Source: Siphonodentalium dalli (Eukaryota; Mollusca; Scaphopoda; Gadilida; Siphonodentaliidae). Taken from it: a stretch of DNA of 64,000 nt. Positions 13,201 to 23,053 of this stretch are shown here, in pieces (positions within the stretch are counted from its first letter, which is position 1; every line of letters starts with the position of its first letter). A model generated the notes under the pieces. The model was not told the DNA's origin. It saw nothing but the letters and a program-made list of their open reading frames with translations, and searched no databases. Made by a program: the position numbers and the translations under genes. Location of the stretch: the NCBI GenBank assembly GCA_032622095.1, contig CP136069.1:16476450-16540449 (forward strand). The letters are read 5' to 3'.

Positions 13201-14065
13201 ACCATAGGTCGCCTCACATATATAAGAGAATGCATTGGCCTAACAATTTTTTATCATTTTTTTAAAATAAATGTTTCTTAAAATTTTTAGGACATAAAAT
13301 TAAAAACATCCATTACCCCGCAGGGAGCCCCACATATATATAGAAGCATATAGAAGAGTGTCGTCTGCTCATGTTTGTCTGGGGCTCTGTATGGGTGAAA
13401 TTATAAAATTGTTAAAGAATACAAGAAAAAATTATTAAAATAGTAAAAAATTGTTAGGCCAATGCATTCTCTTATATATGCGAGGCGACCTATGGTCGAC
13501 TCGCATATATAACAGAATGCATTGGCACAGGGTAAAAAAAATTAACCAACCCTTGAAATAAGTATTTTCCTTCCAAGCCAGAGTTTAGTGTGTCTGTCAT
13601 TTGTAGAATGAGATTCCCAGTGGGTGAATTTAGCGGGCTAGCATCATTAAATTCACCCCCCCCTGGGGACCTTATTCTGCTTAGACCTCATCTTCTCTGG
13701 AAAGTTTCTTTATTATCAAATTTCTATAGATTCACATAGACTCTATATCATTTTTAGTTTAGTTTCTCTATATCCCCAAATTGGCAGACGACACATTGCA
13801 TAATTGAGGTTTCCAATGGGTGTACATCACAATATTCACCATTTGGGAACTTCAATCTGAAACTATGTCTCCCATAGCAGATGAGGCCCCCCCAGAGGGA
13901 GTATTTGGCCCTAATGACTTGTGCTGTAAATTCCACTGGTCTTGACTTACCTGAGTCACCAGACTCCTCGGATTCACTCTCATGCTCTGGAGGAAGGATA
14001 TCAATCATTTTCCTGAAGAAAGAAAAATGATCCCTCATCGACTCAGTCTTCTTATCATCATCCAT
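612..14065 (-). CDS. SURF6: SURF6 (surfeit locus protein 6 / Rrp14 family), four coding exons, complete
   Basis: SURF6 is a nucleolar, nucleic-acid-binding protein needed for pre-rRNA processing and ribosome subunit assembly (family knowledge). Exons join(14065-13951, 6867-6796, 5750-5619, 1240-612) give 948 nt = 315 aa plus stop, close to the animal family length (~350). Every junction is phase 1, so the frame closes. Residues 1-38 form a short N-terminal segment with FFRKMIDILPPEH, then an acidic and lysine-rich linker (39-90), a SLEDVRQRLQDRLQELR segment (about 90-106) typical of the family, and the basic C-terminal SURF6 domain (about 118-310) with VFSKFDF, GKDYKSLLEKI and a final KKGRLLPGM. 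The ATG at 14065 has A at -3 and G at +4. A 3' splice acceptor just upstream (exon edge 14092) suggests an unseen 5'UTR exon. Weak point: the exon 3 donor (GTGGGT) is chosen because it alone keeps the frame. Confidence 0.93.
1260..3170. other. SURF6 intron 3, left part: no recognisable feature
   Basis: AT-rich intron sequence. I see no exon-like stretch. A fragment near 2841-2885 resembles one end of the element at 55054-56103 (GTGCCACGATTATTGATTTT). Confidence 0.4.
3171..3256 (+). repeat. Module B repeat (85 bp, GAGCCCC / GGGGCTC ends), solo copy
   Basis: Runs from ACCCATACAGAGCCCC to GGGGCTCCCTGCAGGGTAAT with an internal TTCTATATGCTTCTATATATG. The same module occurs at about 7046-7130, 12386-12474, 13311-13396 (inverted), 46080-46140 (inverted, partial) and 54262-54347 (inverted), several times between the two hairpins of the hairpin-cassette elements. 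Confidence 0.75.
3880..4285. repeat. AGAATGAGGTCCCCAGAGGG double-hairpin element (copy 1)
   Basis: Two inverted-repeat hairpins with arms AGAATGAGGTCCCCAGAGGG and its complement around GATGCTA..TAGCATC-type cores, separated by a spacer containing GGGAAATTCAATCTGAGTC. Further copies near 13605, 35830, 41220, 46855, 48780, 49760, 57370 and 59830. No coding capacity. Short open frames crossing it are palindrome artefacts. Confidence 0.7.
4953..5375. mobile_element. TTAA-flanked MITE (piggyBac-like ends) with two hairpin cassettes
   Basis: Flanked by TTAA at 4949-4952 and 5376-5379. Ends are CCCTTTACCCAACAAAACGG and ...TGTTGGGTAAAGGG. TTAA target sites and CCC-starting inverted repeats are the hallmark of piggyBac-type elements (family knowledge). 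Hairpin cassettes lie at 5078-5146 and, inverted, 5281-5349. No transposase. Sits in SURF6 intron 3 and is itself bracketed by an imperfect inverted repeat (about 4728-4795 against 5446-5518). Confidence 0.82.
5619..5750 (-). CDS. SURF6: SURF6 coding exon 3
   Basis: Acceptor CTACAATTTCAG, then 132 nt. Codes for a basic K/Q stretch followed by SLEDVRQRLQDRLQELR, which matches the arginine-rich helical segment before the C-terminal domain in SURF6 proteins. The donor is ambiguous: GTGTGG, GTGGGT and GTAACA lie within eight bases. Only GTGGGT (after 5619) keeps the frame into exon 4 and gives a serine codon across the junction. Confidence 0.85.
6796..6867 (-). CDS. SURF6: SURF6 coding exon 2
   Basis: Acceptor TACTTACAG then 72 nt, donor ACGG|GTGAGT. 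Enters and leaves in phase 1 and codes for an acidic/lysine-rich linker containing EEPAVKKKKTDQGEEKQG (residues 39-62). This linker type is poorly conserved; assignment rests on matching phase with exons 1 and 3, strand and composition. Confidence 0.82.
6917..7332. mobile_element. TTAA-flanked MITE with hairpin pair and module B
   Basis: TTAA at 6913-6916 and 7333-7336; ends CCCTTTACCCAACAGAACGG and CCGTTTTGTTGGGTAAAGGG. Two inverted hairpin cassettes surround a module B copy at about 7046-7130. Same family as 4953-5375 but in reverse orientation, judged by the GGCTGTTGAAGCTTTATTTG segment near its right end. Its right TTAA overlaps the target duplication of the neighbouring hAT element. Confidence 0.82.
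7344..11583. mobile_element. hAT-type element (TAGAGCTGGGACGG ends), 4.2 kb, non-coding
   Basis: Terminal inverted repeats TAGAGCTGGGACGGTTATG and its complement, with an 8-bp target duplication AATGAAAT (7336-7343 and 11584-11591), diagnostic of the hAT superfamily. Subterminal GGTTAACCGGTTAACC and GTGACCGGTCACGG palindromes follow. No transposase ORF. The interior is filled with the foldback tandem array described separately. It lies in SURF6 intron 1. Confidence 0.82.
8460..11545. repeat. Giant foldback array of ~165-bp units with G/C runs
   Basis: About ten forward units (8.77-10.29 kb) with CAGCACCTACATGACAAAAA and GTCATGAAACAGCGAGAAAT, followed at about 10.30 kb by about six inverted units to 11.25 kb. 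Units are separated by runs of roughly 7-20 C or G with GATATC/GATGTCC motifs. The outer arms (8461-8720 and 11276-11545) are also inverted copies of each other, so the whole ~3-kb block can fold back on itself. Unit arms are close to identical. Confidence 0.85.
11644..12345. mobile_element. Probable hAT-like remnant (TAGGGCTGCAACGATACAC end)
   Basis: Starts with TAGGGCTGCAACGATACAC and related CGATACGATAC repeats, typical of one end of hAT-type elements. I cannot find a matching right end. The part at about 11930-12270 recurs inverted and diverged at about 52720-53045 (shared CTCCATAGAAAA and GGAGGAATGTA-type stretches). Confidence 0.5.
12377..12627. mobile_element. Module B plus hairpin cassette insertion with 26-bp flanking repeats
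   Basis: Module B (12386-12474) is followed by a spacer and a hairpin cassette ending ...GGCACAGGG. The insertion lies between two identical 26-bp direct repeats (12351-12376 and 12628-12653, beginning GCAACCAACTAATG). The left hairpin of the usual pair is missing. Confidence 0.7.
12880..13030. repeat. Scrambled hairpin-cassette fragment
   Basis: Contains CCCTGTGCCAATGCATTC, part of the spacer, the first 30 bases of module B and then a truncated right hairpin arm with CACAGGG. Internally deleted relative to other copies. The following ~60 bases (TCACCTCAATCGTACC...) are a diverged copy of 12650-12705. Confidence 0.6.
13121..13535. mobile_element. GTGACCCGCC-family element with hairpin pair, right end lost
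   Basis: Left end GTGACCCGCCATATCAAATC matches the complete element at 54071-54528. Inside are two inverted hairpin cassettes and module B in inverted orientation (13311-13396). The matching right terminus is absent after 13530. Confidence 0.65.
13590..13905. repeat. AGAATGAGGTCCCC double-hairpin element (copy 2, degraded)
   Basis: Left hairpin with AGAATGAGATTCCCAGTGGG and CCCCTGGGGACC, spacer with GGGAACTTCAATCTGA, right hairpin truncated. It ends about 50 bases from the SURF6 exon 1 donor; the following bases are ordinary intron. Confidence 0.6.
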
Positions 14066-14092
14066 ATTGCAATGAGCTGTGTTGTTTGTAAC
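13951..14092 (-). CDS. SURF6: SURF6 first coding exon with a short 5'UTR part
   Basis: On the minus strand a TTTTTCTTTCAG acceptor ends at 14093, so the exon probably starts at 14092 with 27 nt of 5'UTR. Translation starts at 14065. The exon codes for 38 residues and ends after one base of codon 39 at a strong donor (CTCAG|GTAAGT). The upstream 27 nt are open in the same frame, so a longer N-terminus from an upstream exon cannot be fully excluded. Confidence 0.85.
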
Positions 14093-14858
14093 CTGAAAGA
14101 AAAAGAGTTATGTTATAGATACGGTAAGCTTTGGCGGTGGGTATTGCTGTAAAAACAGTCACATCCATTAAAACTGTCATAAAAAGAAAACCTTGTTCTT
14201 ATACCAATCATAAATATCACGTAAATTGCATGTTATTACTCTGTGTTATGTACACAAACGACATATTATATAAACAAACAATGAGTAAAGATTATGTGAT
14301 AAGCAAAACACTCAACACAGGGGAGACCCCACTGATGAACTTTGGTTAGAAATGCCACCAAGCTGTTATTGCCTCTCAAGATTTCGGTGTTGAATGGGTC
14401 ACCATAAATCACAATCCTAAAAAAATTGCCACGGTGTTCAGTGTTTAGCTTATCGCTCACTATTTACGTGCTGTATATAAACAAACGCTCGGATCACACA
14501 ATGTGTGTTTTGTGGATTCATACAAATTTGTGGATTCATACCACCGCTATAGTATACTATTAGTATAATCTTAAGGAAATTTTCATAATTTGATACCTGT
14601 TATTTCTAAATTATAACTTATAGCAAAGCCCATCCGTTTATAAAAAAAATCTCAATTTCAATATATCAATTTGAAGGAAATATTCATTATCATTTATAAC
14701 CAAAGTATGCTATAGTACTACATGTATAACAACACATGTTCACGCTCACGATATGAGAGATACATTATAATTATGTAAAAAGTGGCTTATATACCAGCTG
14801 AACAAAACAAAAACAGAATTTTACATGCTGGTCATTGCAGATTTTGAATTATCTCGCT
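14093..14858. other. Region upstream of SURF6: no clear feature
   Basis: AT-rich, no GC-rich promoter block and no recognisable exon. The SURF6 5'UTR exon and promoter should lie on this side but I cannot place them. Confidence 0.3.
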
Positions 14859-14862
14859 TTAA

Positions 14863-15031
14863 CCCTTTCAGTGCCAAGTCCGATTTTTGTATCAACCCAT
14901 ATTTCCTTGATAATTTTTCAAATTTATTCATTATAATAATGTGATACATTGATGGAAAGAGCTCCAATAAATTTGAAAAATTATCAAGGAAATATGGGTT
15001 GATACAAAAATCGGACTTGGCACTGAAAGGG
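14863..15031. mobile_element. TTAA-flanked foldback MITE (CCCTTTCAGTGCC ends)
   Basis: TTAA at 14859-14862 and 15032-15035. Ends CCCTTTCAGTGCCAAGTCCG and its complement extend into arms of about 70 bp around a short loop. A diverged relative at about 45592-45875 has a hairpin cassette in its middle. Confidence 0.8.
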
Positions 15032-15501
15032 TTAATGAACCTAACTGGGGGATGCACTCAGTTTTCTATCTGAAATCATTAATGTCTGCGAGAAAATAAA
15101 GAAAACATTTATCATTGCATAAAAATCATGTTATTGGTACAGTAATGCCCTAAGTAATCGGGCCCCTTTTCTTGTGGCTAGGTGAAAAACACAATTGCCA
15201 TTGCCACCAATGTTGATGAGGAAGATACACATACAAACACAGTATACACATGAGTGGCTTCTAGTAAGTTCTACTCTGGTTATTTCATAGTTCAAACCTC
15301 CAAGTACGGTACAGAGTTTATCGAGGTTTGCCGACTGGTTTCGTCAGTCAACACACGGTATAAACTATAAACTGCATGATAGAGTTCTCTCCCTTGATAT
15401 GAGTATGATTGAGTCGATTAATCTACAGAGGGGGCTCTGATGGAAGTTTGCATGCAATAGTCAAGGGTTGAGGAATATTTAAATGTGACTGGTTATAAAA
15501 T

Positions 15502-16933
15502 CAGGGTTCATACAGGTTCCCAAAAACTAAATTTAAGCACTTTTAAGCACCTTTTTAATGACATTTTAATGACTTTTCAAGCACCCTTTTAACACTATCA
15601 CGGGCAAAACAAAATGTTAAATATTGTTTGTTGATTATGATAACTTCACATACATGTACATTTGCAGGCTCCACTACAATTAAATAAGCTAATTTACTAA
15701 TTAAATCAGTTTAAATACTAAGACATGGTGTATATATACTGATAGAAGCTGTTATTGGTGGTTGGGAGATGGTTCAATCACAGAACCTCATATGTATTGT
15801 TTCAAAACCTAAAAGTAACAGAAAAGAACCCAAGGAAAATTTAAAAGCATTGAACTTTTCAGACACGCACATATAATATAAATTATATACCCAATATACA
15901 TTATTATATATTAAATGAATAAAGCTACACTTTCAGTCTCTGATTTTATCATTTAATAATAAATTACTCAAATACTTTGCCACTGTACATAGTGACATTT
16001 TTGCTTAATTAATATATTTTAATATATTTATATAGTATAATATAGTATTTTATAGTACTGTATTATATATTACATATACACATGTATATATAAATTATCT
16101 CCTTGAATGTATCAATGCGGTGTGTGTCGAACTGTTGTAGCTATAATGTGACTCAACAACTTTCATCGTCCACAAGATTTCAGATTTGACCACTTCCTCT
16201 GTTCTCACAAATGGTGTCACTGTTGGGCCTCTGGATGTGGATGAAACTGATGTCGATGTGGAGTTTGTGGACGTTGTGGGCGTGGCATTCGTCACATTGT
16301 TCATAAACACCGAAATGTCATTCGACTTTTGACTCCGGTCGATGTGTCTTTTCGACAAAATGTGGCTTTTCAGGGCCGCCTCGCCCATACCTCGCTATTG
16401 TGAACGTTTTCGCGCATATTACGCATTTTGCCGAATGAATGTCTCGATCGGGCGACAACCACTGCCTTTGTTTGTTTACACCATTCAACATTGAACTTGC
16501 ACTTTCCCGGCATATTTATTTGTTCAGCCGGTTAAATTTTCTATTAACTTACATGATTGGCTGGTGTAAATTTTCCCTCCAATCAGAGCGAAGCTTACAT
16601 ATGCTTTGCGGAGAGCACACAGTTTCGTACTATTGAAAAATTGTACGTATCGGAAACGATGCTATTTTTAGCGATTACACAATGTCTCCCTCACTTCCGC
16701 CGCAATGTTCCGTTCGATTTTTACGATCATATCGGCGATGTTAACAGTTTTCTAGGTATAAGACCGCCCATGCCTTGTTGTTTATTCCCCAGGCCCGGTC
16801 TTATACCAGAATTTAAGCACTTTTAATGACCTGAGTGGTATTAGGGTGAGAATTTAAGCAGTTTTAAGGGCCTTGAAAATAGAAAATCAAATTCAAGCAC
16901 TTTTAATGGCTTTAAGCACCTGTGCGAACCCTG
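15502..16933 (-). mobile_element. DNA transposon remnant, CAGGGTTC ends (hAT-like)
   Basis: Starts CAGGGTTCATACAGG and ends CCTGTGCGAACCCTG, with many subterminal TTTAAGCACTTTTAA motifs at both ends. No clean 8-bp target duplication (TATAAAAT against TCAAATCT). It encloses an open frame at 16388-16095 that resembles the start of a transposon protein. Confidence 0.6.
16095..16388 (-). pseudogene. Transposon-encoded N-terminal fragment with partial zinc-finger motif
   Basis: 97-residue open frame starting MGEAALKSHILSKRH, an L-x2-H-x5-H half zinc finger seen in transposon-derived proteins, followed by a Ser/Thr-rich linker and EVVKSEILWTMKVVESHYSY. The rest of a transposase does not follow, so I treat it as a truncated remnant. 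Family assignment beyond 'DNA transposon' is uncertain. Confidence 0.5.
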
Positions 16934-17212
16934 TCAAATCTAGTGGGTAGGGGCCTATATGCAAATACACTTGTGCAATGTGCAGTGGCTCTGAATATAG
17001 ATGATTTCAGTTATCAAATTTAACAATCACTCGGCACATCATGAGTGATGCACATTGTGTAAGAATAAACAACATTATGACTTTTTGCGACGCCTTAAAA
17101 TTATCACTTATCTGTTTACATGAACATTCTTATGATTTTATTATTAATTTTAAACCTGTTTTCGATTGTTCTTGGTATATAGTATCTCCGTAACAAACAT
17201 TTAGGTCTTTAA

Positions 17213-17604
17213 CCCTTTACCCAACAAAACGGCCAAAACCGGCCAAATAAAGCTTCAACAGCCTAAAATATCTTCGGTCTGTCTCAATAGAACCATACAA
17301 ATATGGATATCATTGGAACCGGCTCCTTGACCACATTGTGATAGTTACAGTTATGCCCTGTGCCAATACATTCTCTTATATATGCGAGTCGACCATAGGT
17401 CGCCTCGCATATATAAGAGAATGCATTGGCCTAAAAAAATATCTTTTTTTAACACTTTTTACCATTTTTCTTACATTCTTTAACAATTTTATAATTTTTA
17501 ATGTGTTAAGCCAATGCATTCTCTTATATATGCGAGGCGACCTATGGTCGACTCGCATATATAAGAGAATGCATTGGCACAGGGCCCTTCTGTTGGGTAA
17601 AGGG
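17213..17604. mobile_element. TTAA-flanked MITE (piggyBac-like) with hairpin pair
   Basis: TTAA at 17209-17212 and 17605-17608; ends CCCTTTACCCAACAAAACGG and TGTTGGGTAAAGGG; hairpin cassettes near 17363-17431 and 17511-17579. It follows a ~175-bp sequence (17036-17212) that recurs at 20338-20519 without the element. Confidence 0.83.
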
Positions 17605-17692
17605 TTAAATAAATGTTTTTAAATAGTTGAGTGGGTATAAAATAATAAATATCACTTAAAGACTCCTGTCCAGAAACGCTTCTATCAATTAA

Positions 17693-18118
17693 AGGTACTC
17701 AATCCGATCAGACGCTCCTAAATTACTATTTCTTTGGCTTCGGGGGTAAAAAAATATCTGATTCGAGTCGAGGAATCTACCCACCAAAGCTCAGATTGAT
17801 CAGATATCAATTTTTGAAGTTTGTTATTTCAAATGTTTCTCGGCCAGAAACATGAGGTCAAACGGACGGTCTTGCAGATATAGATGGATAACTCTAAAAT
17901 CAAGTGGTAATAATAATAACCACTTTATTTTAGAGTTATCCATCCTTATCTGCAAGACCGTCCATTTGACCCAGAAACAATTGAAATATCAATCTTCAAA
18001 ATTCTACATCTGATCAATCTGAGCTTTGATGGGTAGGTTCCTCGACTCGAATCAGATATTTTTACCCCCGAAGCCAAAGAAATAGTAATTTAGGAGCGTC
18101 TGATCGGATTGAGTACCT
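17693..18118. mobile_element. TTAA-flanked foldback element, AGGTACTCAATCCG ends
   Basis: TTAA at 17689-17692 and 18119-18122. The arms (about 190 bp each, from AGGTACTCAATCCGATCAGA to a central TTATTTTAGAGTTATCCATC) are near-perfect complements. Related elements at 35181-35642, 50508-50941 and 51652-52668. Confidence 0.82.
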
Positions 18119-18528
18119 TTAATATTGATTTTATTTCGAATATTTTATTATGAAATGAGATGATTACTGGTAAATGGGACACTTTATTGTTCTATTTTTA
18201 GAACAGACCATTCAGGTGATACCATATAGCGATAGAGATCATTAGGCTGTTCCCATAGCTACGGTCAGAACGTCAAATGTCCCAGATTGACTGTTTATTG
18301 TTTTATTCCATAGTTATCAGCGATAATGAGTCTAATTAACGTTTATTTGTGACAAAATTACACAACAAAATTTCTGGTCTCTGTTAACAGTAACCACTAT
18401 TGTTCGTTAGCTAAACAACCACACCGTTTTAGACCATAAAATATTTGAAATATAATCAATATTAACTGATAGAAATATTTCCGGACAGGAGTCTTCAATA
18501 CATATCTAATATTTTATACCCCAGTAAC

Positions 18529-18852
18529 GCTGAAGGGGTCACTCTCACCAAAAAAAGTGCTGAAGGGTACACAGGGTTTGAAAATGTGCTGAAGGGTACA
18601 CAGGGTTTGTGATCGCCACTAACATCGTTACTTAAACTGTGTTTCTGAAAGTCTGGTGCCCATTAGCAGTTTGTTTTCAGTTCATTTTAATGTTCATTGG
18701 AACGTAAACAATTATTCTCTAACAGAAATCATGGCAGATATGAAAACTAAACGTCATTTAGAACGACATTTAAAACCCTGTGTATCCTTCAGCACATTTT
18801 CAAATCATGTGTACCCTTCAGCACTTTTTTTGGTGAGAGTGACCCCTTCAGC
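18529..18852. mobile_element. MITE with GCTGAAGGGGTCACTCTCAC ends and 9-bp target duplication
   Basis: Inverted ends GCTGAAGGGGTCACTCTCAC and complement; direct repeat CCCAGTAAC at 18520-18528 and 18853-18861. A 9-bp duplication suggests a Mutator-like origin (inference). Near both ends are short tandem copies of CTGAAGGGTACACAGGGTTTG or the complement; this is the seed sequence of the minisatellite at 33.98-35.10 kb. Confidence 0.75.
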
Positions 18853-18876
18853 CCCAGTAACTATATAGAACATGTT

Positions 18877-20255
18877 TAGGCCTAAACAAATAATACCTTT
18901 GTTTCCGCTAACGAGCTAAAAAAAATTAGGGTAGGTAGGTAGGCTTAACTTTTTTTTTTTTGTTAACTTTTTTTTTTCAGTATCTTTAAAAATAACTGTA
19001 TAATACTTGTCAATAACCCAAACTATGCACTTCTTAGCCCCAATCAGGTTAACCCAGATGACAGAGGAACTAGAAACTCCAATTCAATCTTACATATGCT
19101 TTAATATTTACATATATACTAGTCTATATACTAAGATAGTCTTTGATAATCCTAATATTTCCTATATGGTCTGGCGACAACTGGAGTCAGTCCAGCACCA
19201 CTGCACTGTTCACATATTGGAGTGACCGTCTTGTACCGATCTCTTAAGGATGGCTTCACAACACCACCTTCTCCGCATTCAGTGAAGGATCTAGGTATTT
19301 TTTGGGGACACCTGTTTTTGGGCAATGATATGCCGAAGGCATAACCTGAAGGCCTGATCGGAGGAATGTTTGGGAAGGGTGACCCCCTGATGATGGTGGG
19401 GGTTCTTCCCCTGGAAAAATTTTGAAAATCCATTGCATTTAGATCTAATCTAAGGCTCTTTGAGTCAGTATTTTGAATTTTACAGAGAGGTCAATTTTAT
19501 CAAGTTTCTCAAGCATAACTTTGGAACTTTTTATATATGTATGGATTGGAAATGCTTATAAGTTATTGTCAGATATCTTTTGGTTCTATGGATTATGCTT
19601 ATCGGAAGCCTTATCCTGCTTGAAATTAGACTTGCCATCATCGCTCTAATTCATAAATAGGCTATTTTATAAAATTCAAGTGAGACACATACCGTACATA
19701 ATGTACATGTAATACAGAAATCCTACATGTACATGTAGTACAGAAACAATGTACATGTATTAAGATAGTAATGACTATATATGGTACTAATCTCTATGTT
19801 AATTTTTCATTTGGTATTATGAGATCCCACTTGATAACCAGGTTGATTTGATCAAATTGTTAATGTTCCTGTGCTGTAATTGATTGAAATACTGAAGTCT
19901 GAACGCTGAATGATAACATACCGTACCTGAACTCAAATTATTTGAAGTTTTCACAGATGAAAGCTAGATAAAGCCAAACATACTTTACAGTATGATTCCA
20001 ACTGTTAAACTTAAATCTTTTTGTAAACTTAAATTTCTTATGTCAATATATATAAATATATAAATGTTTTTCATCTTGTTATGATATGAATTGGGACCTA
20101 AATTAAAAAAAAAAAAATTTAAAATCAAAATTTGTTTTTTGTTTTTTTTGGTCCAATTTTTTTTTTTTTTGCAATGGCAATAAAAAGTTTAGGGTCGGCG
20201 GTTTAAAATAGGGTCGGTCGGGTTAGCGGAAACAAACGTATTTTTTTTTTAGGCC
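18877..20255. mobile_element. Probable non-autonomous element with TAGGCCTAA / TTAGGCC ends
   Basis: Left end TAGGCCTAAACAAATAATAC with GTTTCCGCTAAC; right end GTTAGCGGAAACAAACGTAT followed by T-run and AGGCC. Related fragments at about 29916-30090. No target duplication recognised and no coding sequence seen inside. Confidence 0.5.
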
Positions 20256-20337
20256 TTACAAAGAGATAGACCATCTTTAATCAGCATGTAATAAGCTGAT
20301 AATTATTTGATAGATATATTATAAGGTGTCTAATTGG

Positions 20338-20519
20338 ACGAAATGAGTGATGCACATTGTTTATGAATAAACAACATTATGACTTTTTGCGACGCCTTGA
20401 AATTATCACTTTATATCTGTTTACATGAACATTATTATGATTTTATTATTAATTTTATATTTGTATTCGATCGTTCTTGGTATATAGTATCTCCGTAACA
20501 AACATTTAGGTCTTTAAAG
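20338..20519. repeat. Second copy of the 17036-17212 sequence
   Basis: Shares long stretches such as AACAACATTATGACTTTTTG and TATAGTATCTCCGTAACAAA with 17036-17212, with small differences. Ends at the TTTAA where the other copy carries a MITE. Confidence 0.7.
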
Positions 20520-20634
20520 ATTGATTATCTCCTTAAATAAATTATCACGAAAATACTAATCCAATACCAGAATGGAGGTTTCTTTATGATCATATGTCAT
20601 TTATTCTTATTGTTTGTTAATAATCTGCTCCGCC

Positions 20635-23053
20635 CAGTGTTCGCGCTGTCGGTAGCCAAATTAGCCAATGGCTAATCTTTTTCGAATTTGGCTAATATAA
20701 ATTTCATTTGGCTAAACTTTTTTTGAACCCAAATGGAGACTGAAAGCATGGAGCCAGAAAGCTAATTAATAAAAGCGCTCAATAGATCGACATTCAAGAC
20801 GAAGTTAGTTGACGAAAGTATTTCATTATTTTCGTACTTATGAAATATCGTACAAAGGGAAACCCGATTGACAACTCTGTCAACCAAGCGATCACAAAGT
20901 GATATGCAATCATCTTTAGTTTTCACAAGACGGACATTCAAAGACGCATGGACATTAAACCGACCGTGGTTGAATTATGACAATGTGAAGAAAGCAATGT
21001 TTTGTAAAGTGCATTGACGCCGGTATATAAGCAATTTGTTTTAATCGGGAGAAAGATTACGTCACTCTGCATGAAGCAGCAAAAGGTCATTATTAATTTT
21101 TACACTTAATCCCCTAATCCCCCATTCAGCCCATTGTCTGTCTGGCCACTCTCGGTGCGCCTGCACAATGCATGTTTATGATGACATTGTATTTATGACG
21201 GTCGAGGTTTATGAGCACCAAGTGTAAGACAATAGCTTAATCAGCCAAATGTGAATCACGACATATATTTTGTGGCTATTTGTCGTCAATACAGATACAG
21301 TCAAAATAATATGCATGCTTTTATGACAGATTGTAATTTGATAATGGCGTAACAATATTAAGTTATTAGTTTCCAGATGACACTTAGATATTTTCGCAAG
21401 GATAAATATTTAATGATTAAAAAAAAAGATATTGATATAAAACAAAAAAATAATGACATGGGTTACCCCCCCCCCCCCCCCCCCCCCAAAATCACTCTTT
21501 CACATACAGATTAATAAATTTTTAATAAATGATATATCAGGGTTTCCGCCAAGGGGAAATTAATGAGTCCGTATTGGGGAAACACATAACGCGACGGGAC
21601 GACCATGGTTCGTCCCGTTGGGCGAAAAAAAAATTATTTGACACTGAAAAGTAGCCATTTCCTTGCACCTGAGTGTCCCACAAAGTAATCCAAAGCTACG
21701 TATATTATGCAAGTCGATCATTTTCCGTGGGTGCATTAATTCTGTTGATGGTATCCAGATATTTAATCATGTAATTACGCACATAACACTATATCGAGCT
21801 ACAAGTTAGTGTTTAAAAATTTATAACTTACAATAAGATTCCGACAGGTATAATGAAACTAAACACTAAAAAGCATCTATGCATTGTCCAATAATACATA
21901 GCTGGGAGAATTGAATTAAGTATTTCCTAGAATTTCAAGTAGCTTCCGTGAAAATGAAACTGATATATTCGATGTATTCTGTCAATCGTAAAACTATTTG
22001 TTCACTGTGACGTCATATATACTGCAGGGTTTGTCTGCAGGAGATATTTATAGCGGCGAAATATAATTGAGTTTTGGCGGGAAATGGGAACATGTGCGCC
22101 GTTGTTTGTGTTTGGGGACCCAGGCGGGACAACGAAACTATTATTGACCGTACTTTGACTTTATCTCCATATTTGAGGGGGGGGGGGGGGGTATGTTTTT
22201 TGTGTTTATCCTCCATGCATGTAATATGGGTCAAATGAATGGTGTTGTCACTATGAATTCCCGCTATAAAAACTGATTTGGGACAGGTTCCGTATTGTAA
22301 TAGTACAATAGCACAGGATCTCGGAGGTAGATACCTCCTTTGGTAGGAGAACCGCCTGTTGGCGTATGTTGATCCCTACTCTGCCTAACTCAGCAATTCG
22401 GCATTCTTTGATCAAATATGTAATCGTACGATTTCACGGGATCTCCGAGCATGAGTAGTTTCAACGACAGAAATCTCATTCAAAATAATATCCGTACTCA
22501 GCAGTCCGACATTCTTTGATGTTACAGCGACATTTATTACGCTGTATATAACGTCGCTATTTCAATGCACACCAAACATTACGTTGTAGTTTTGTTTTGT
22601 AGTTTTAATTTCAAAGGGTTACGCTGTACTGGTAACACACTGTGCACAATTGACCCGCTTTTTCACCAGTATTCTGTTTAACCCCCCGAACTCCCGTTGC
22701 AGCCAGATTTTTTATGACATATTGCTGCTGACTTTTGGTACATGTATGAATCAAACAGATCATCTGCGAGGGGAATGGGTCCGTGGGACGGACCCGCAGC
22801 CGGCCTGACGGAAACCCTGGATATATATAAAAATACTTCTAGTTCATCAAAATTATTTAAATTATTGTGTATTTTACCTGTGTCTGTTAGATTTTACGTT
22901 TTAGTCATTAATTGTGAACCGACCAGAAAACGATGATTTAATTTGGCCAAAGTTTTTTTTAATTTGGCCAAAAAACATTTGGCTAAAGTTTTTTTCATTT
23001 GGCTAATAAATTTTCATTTGGCTAAACTTTTTTTCGGTCCAGCGCGAACACTG
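20635..23053 (+). mobile_element. hAT element (CAGTGTTCGCGCTG ends), carries a nested element
   Basis: Ends CAGTGTTCGCGCTG and CAGCGCGAACACTG; 8-bp target duplication GCTCCGCC at 20627-20634 and 23054-23061. Subterminal ATTTGGCTAA repeats at both ends probably served as transposase sites. Interior is homologous to the element at 37175-38520, including the ACAAGACGGACATTCAAAGA coding remnant, but a two-base loss near 21010 breaks that frame. A second element (21538-22819) is nested in it. Confidence 0.85.
21538..22819. mobile_element. Nested element, CAGGGTTTCCGCC ends
   Basis: Ends CAGGGTTTCCG and CGGAAACCCTG, flanked by GATATAT on both sides (21531-21537, 22820-22826). The related element at 37175-38520 has the uninterrupted sequence AAATGATATATATAAC near 38276, a natural empty site. 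No protein recognised inside. A 17-base G run lies near 22177. Confidence 0.75.

Noticed and set aside
19152-19438. 93-codon minus-strand open frame as a gene
   Set aside because: Lies inside the TAGGCC-ended element, overlaps another frame, and has no recognisable domain.
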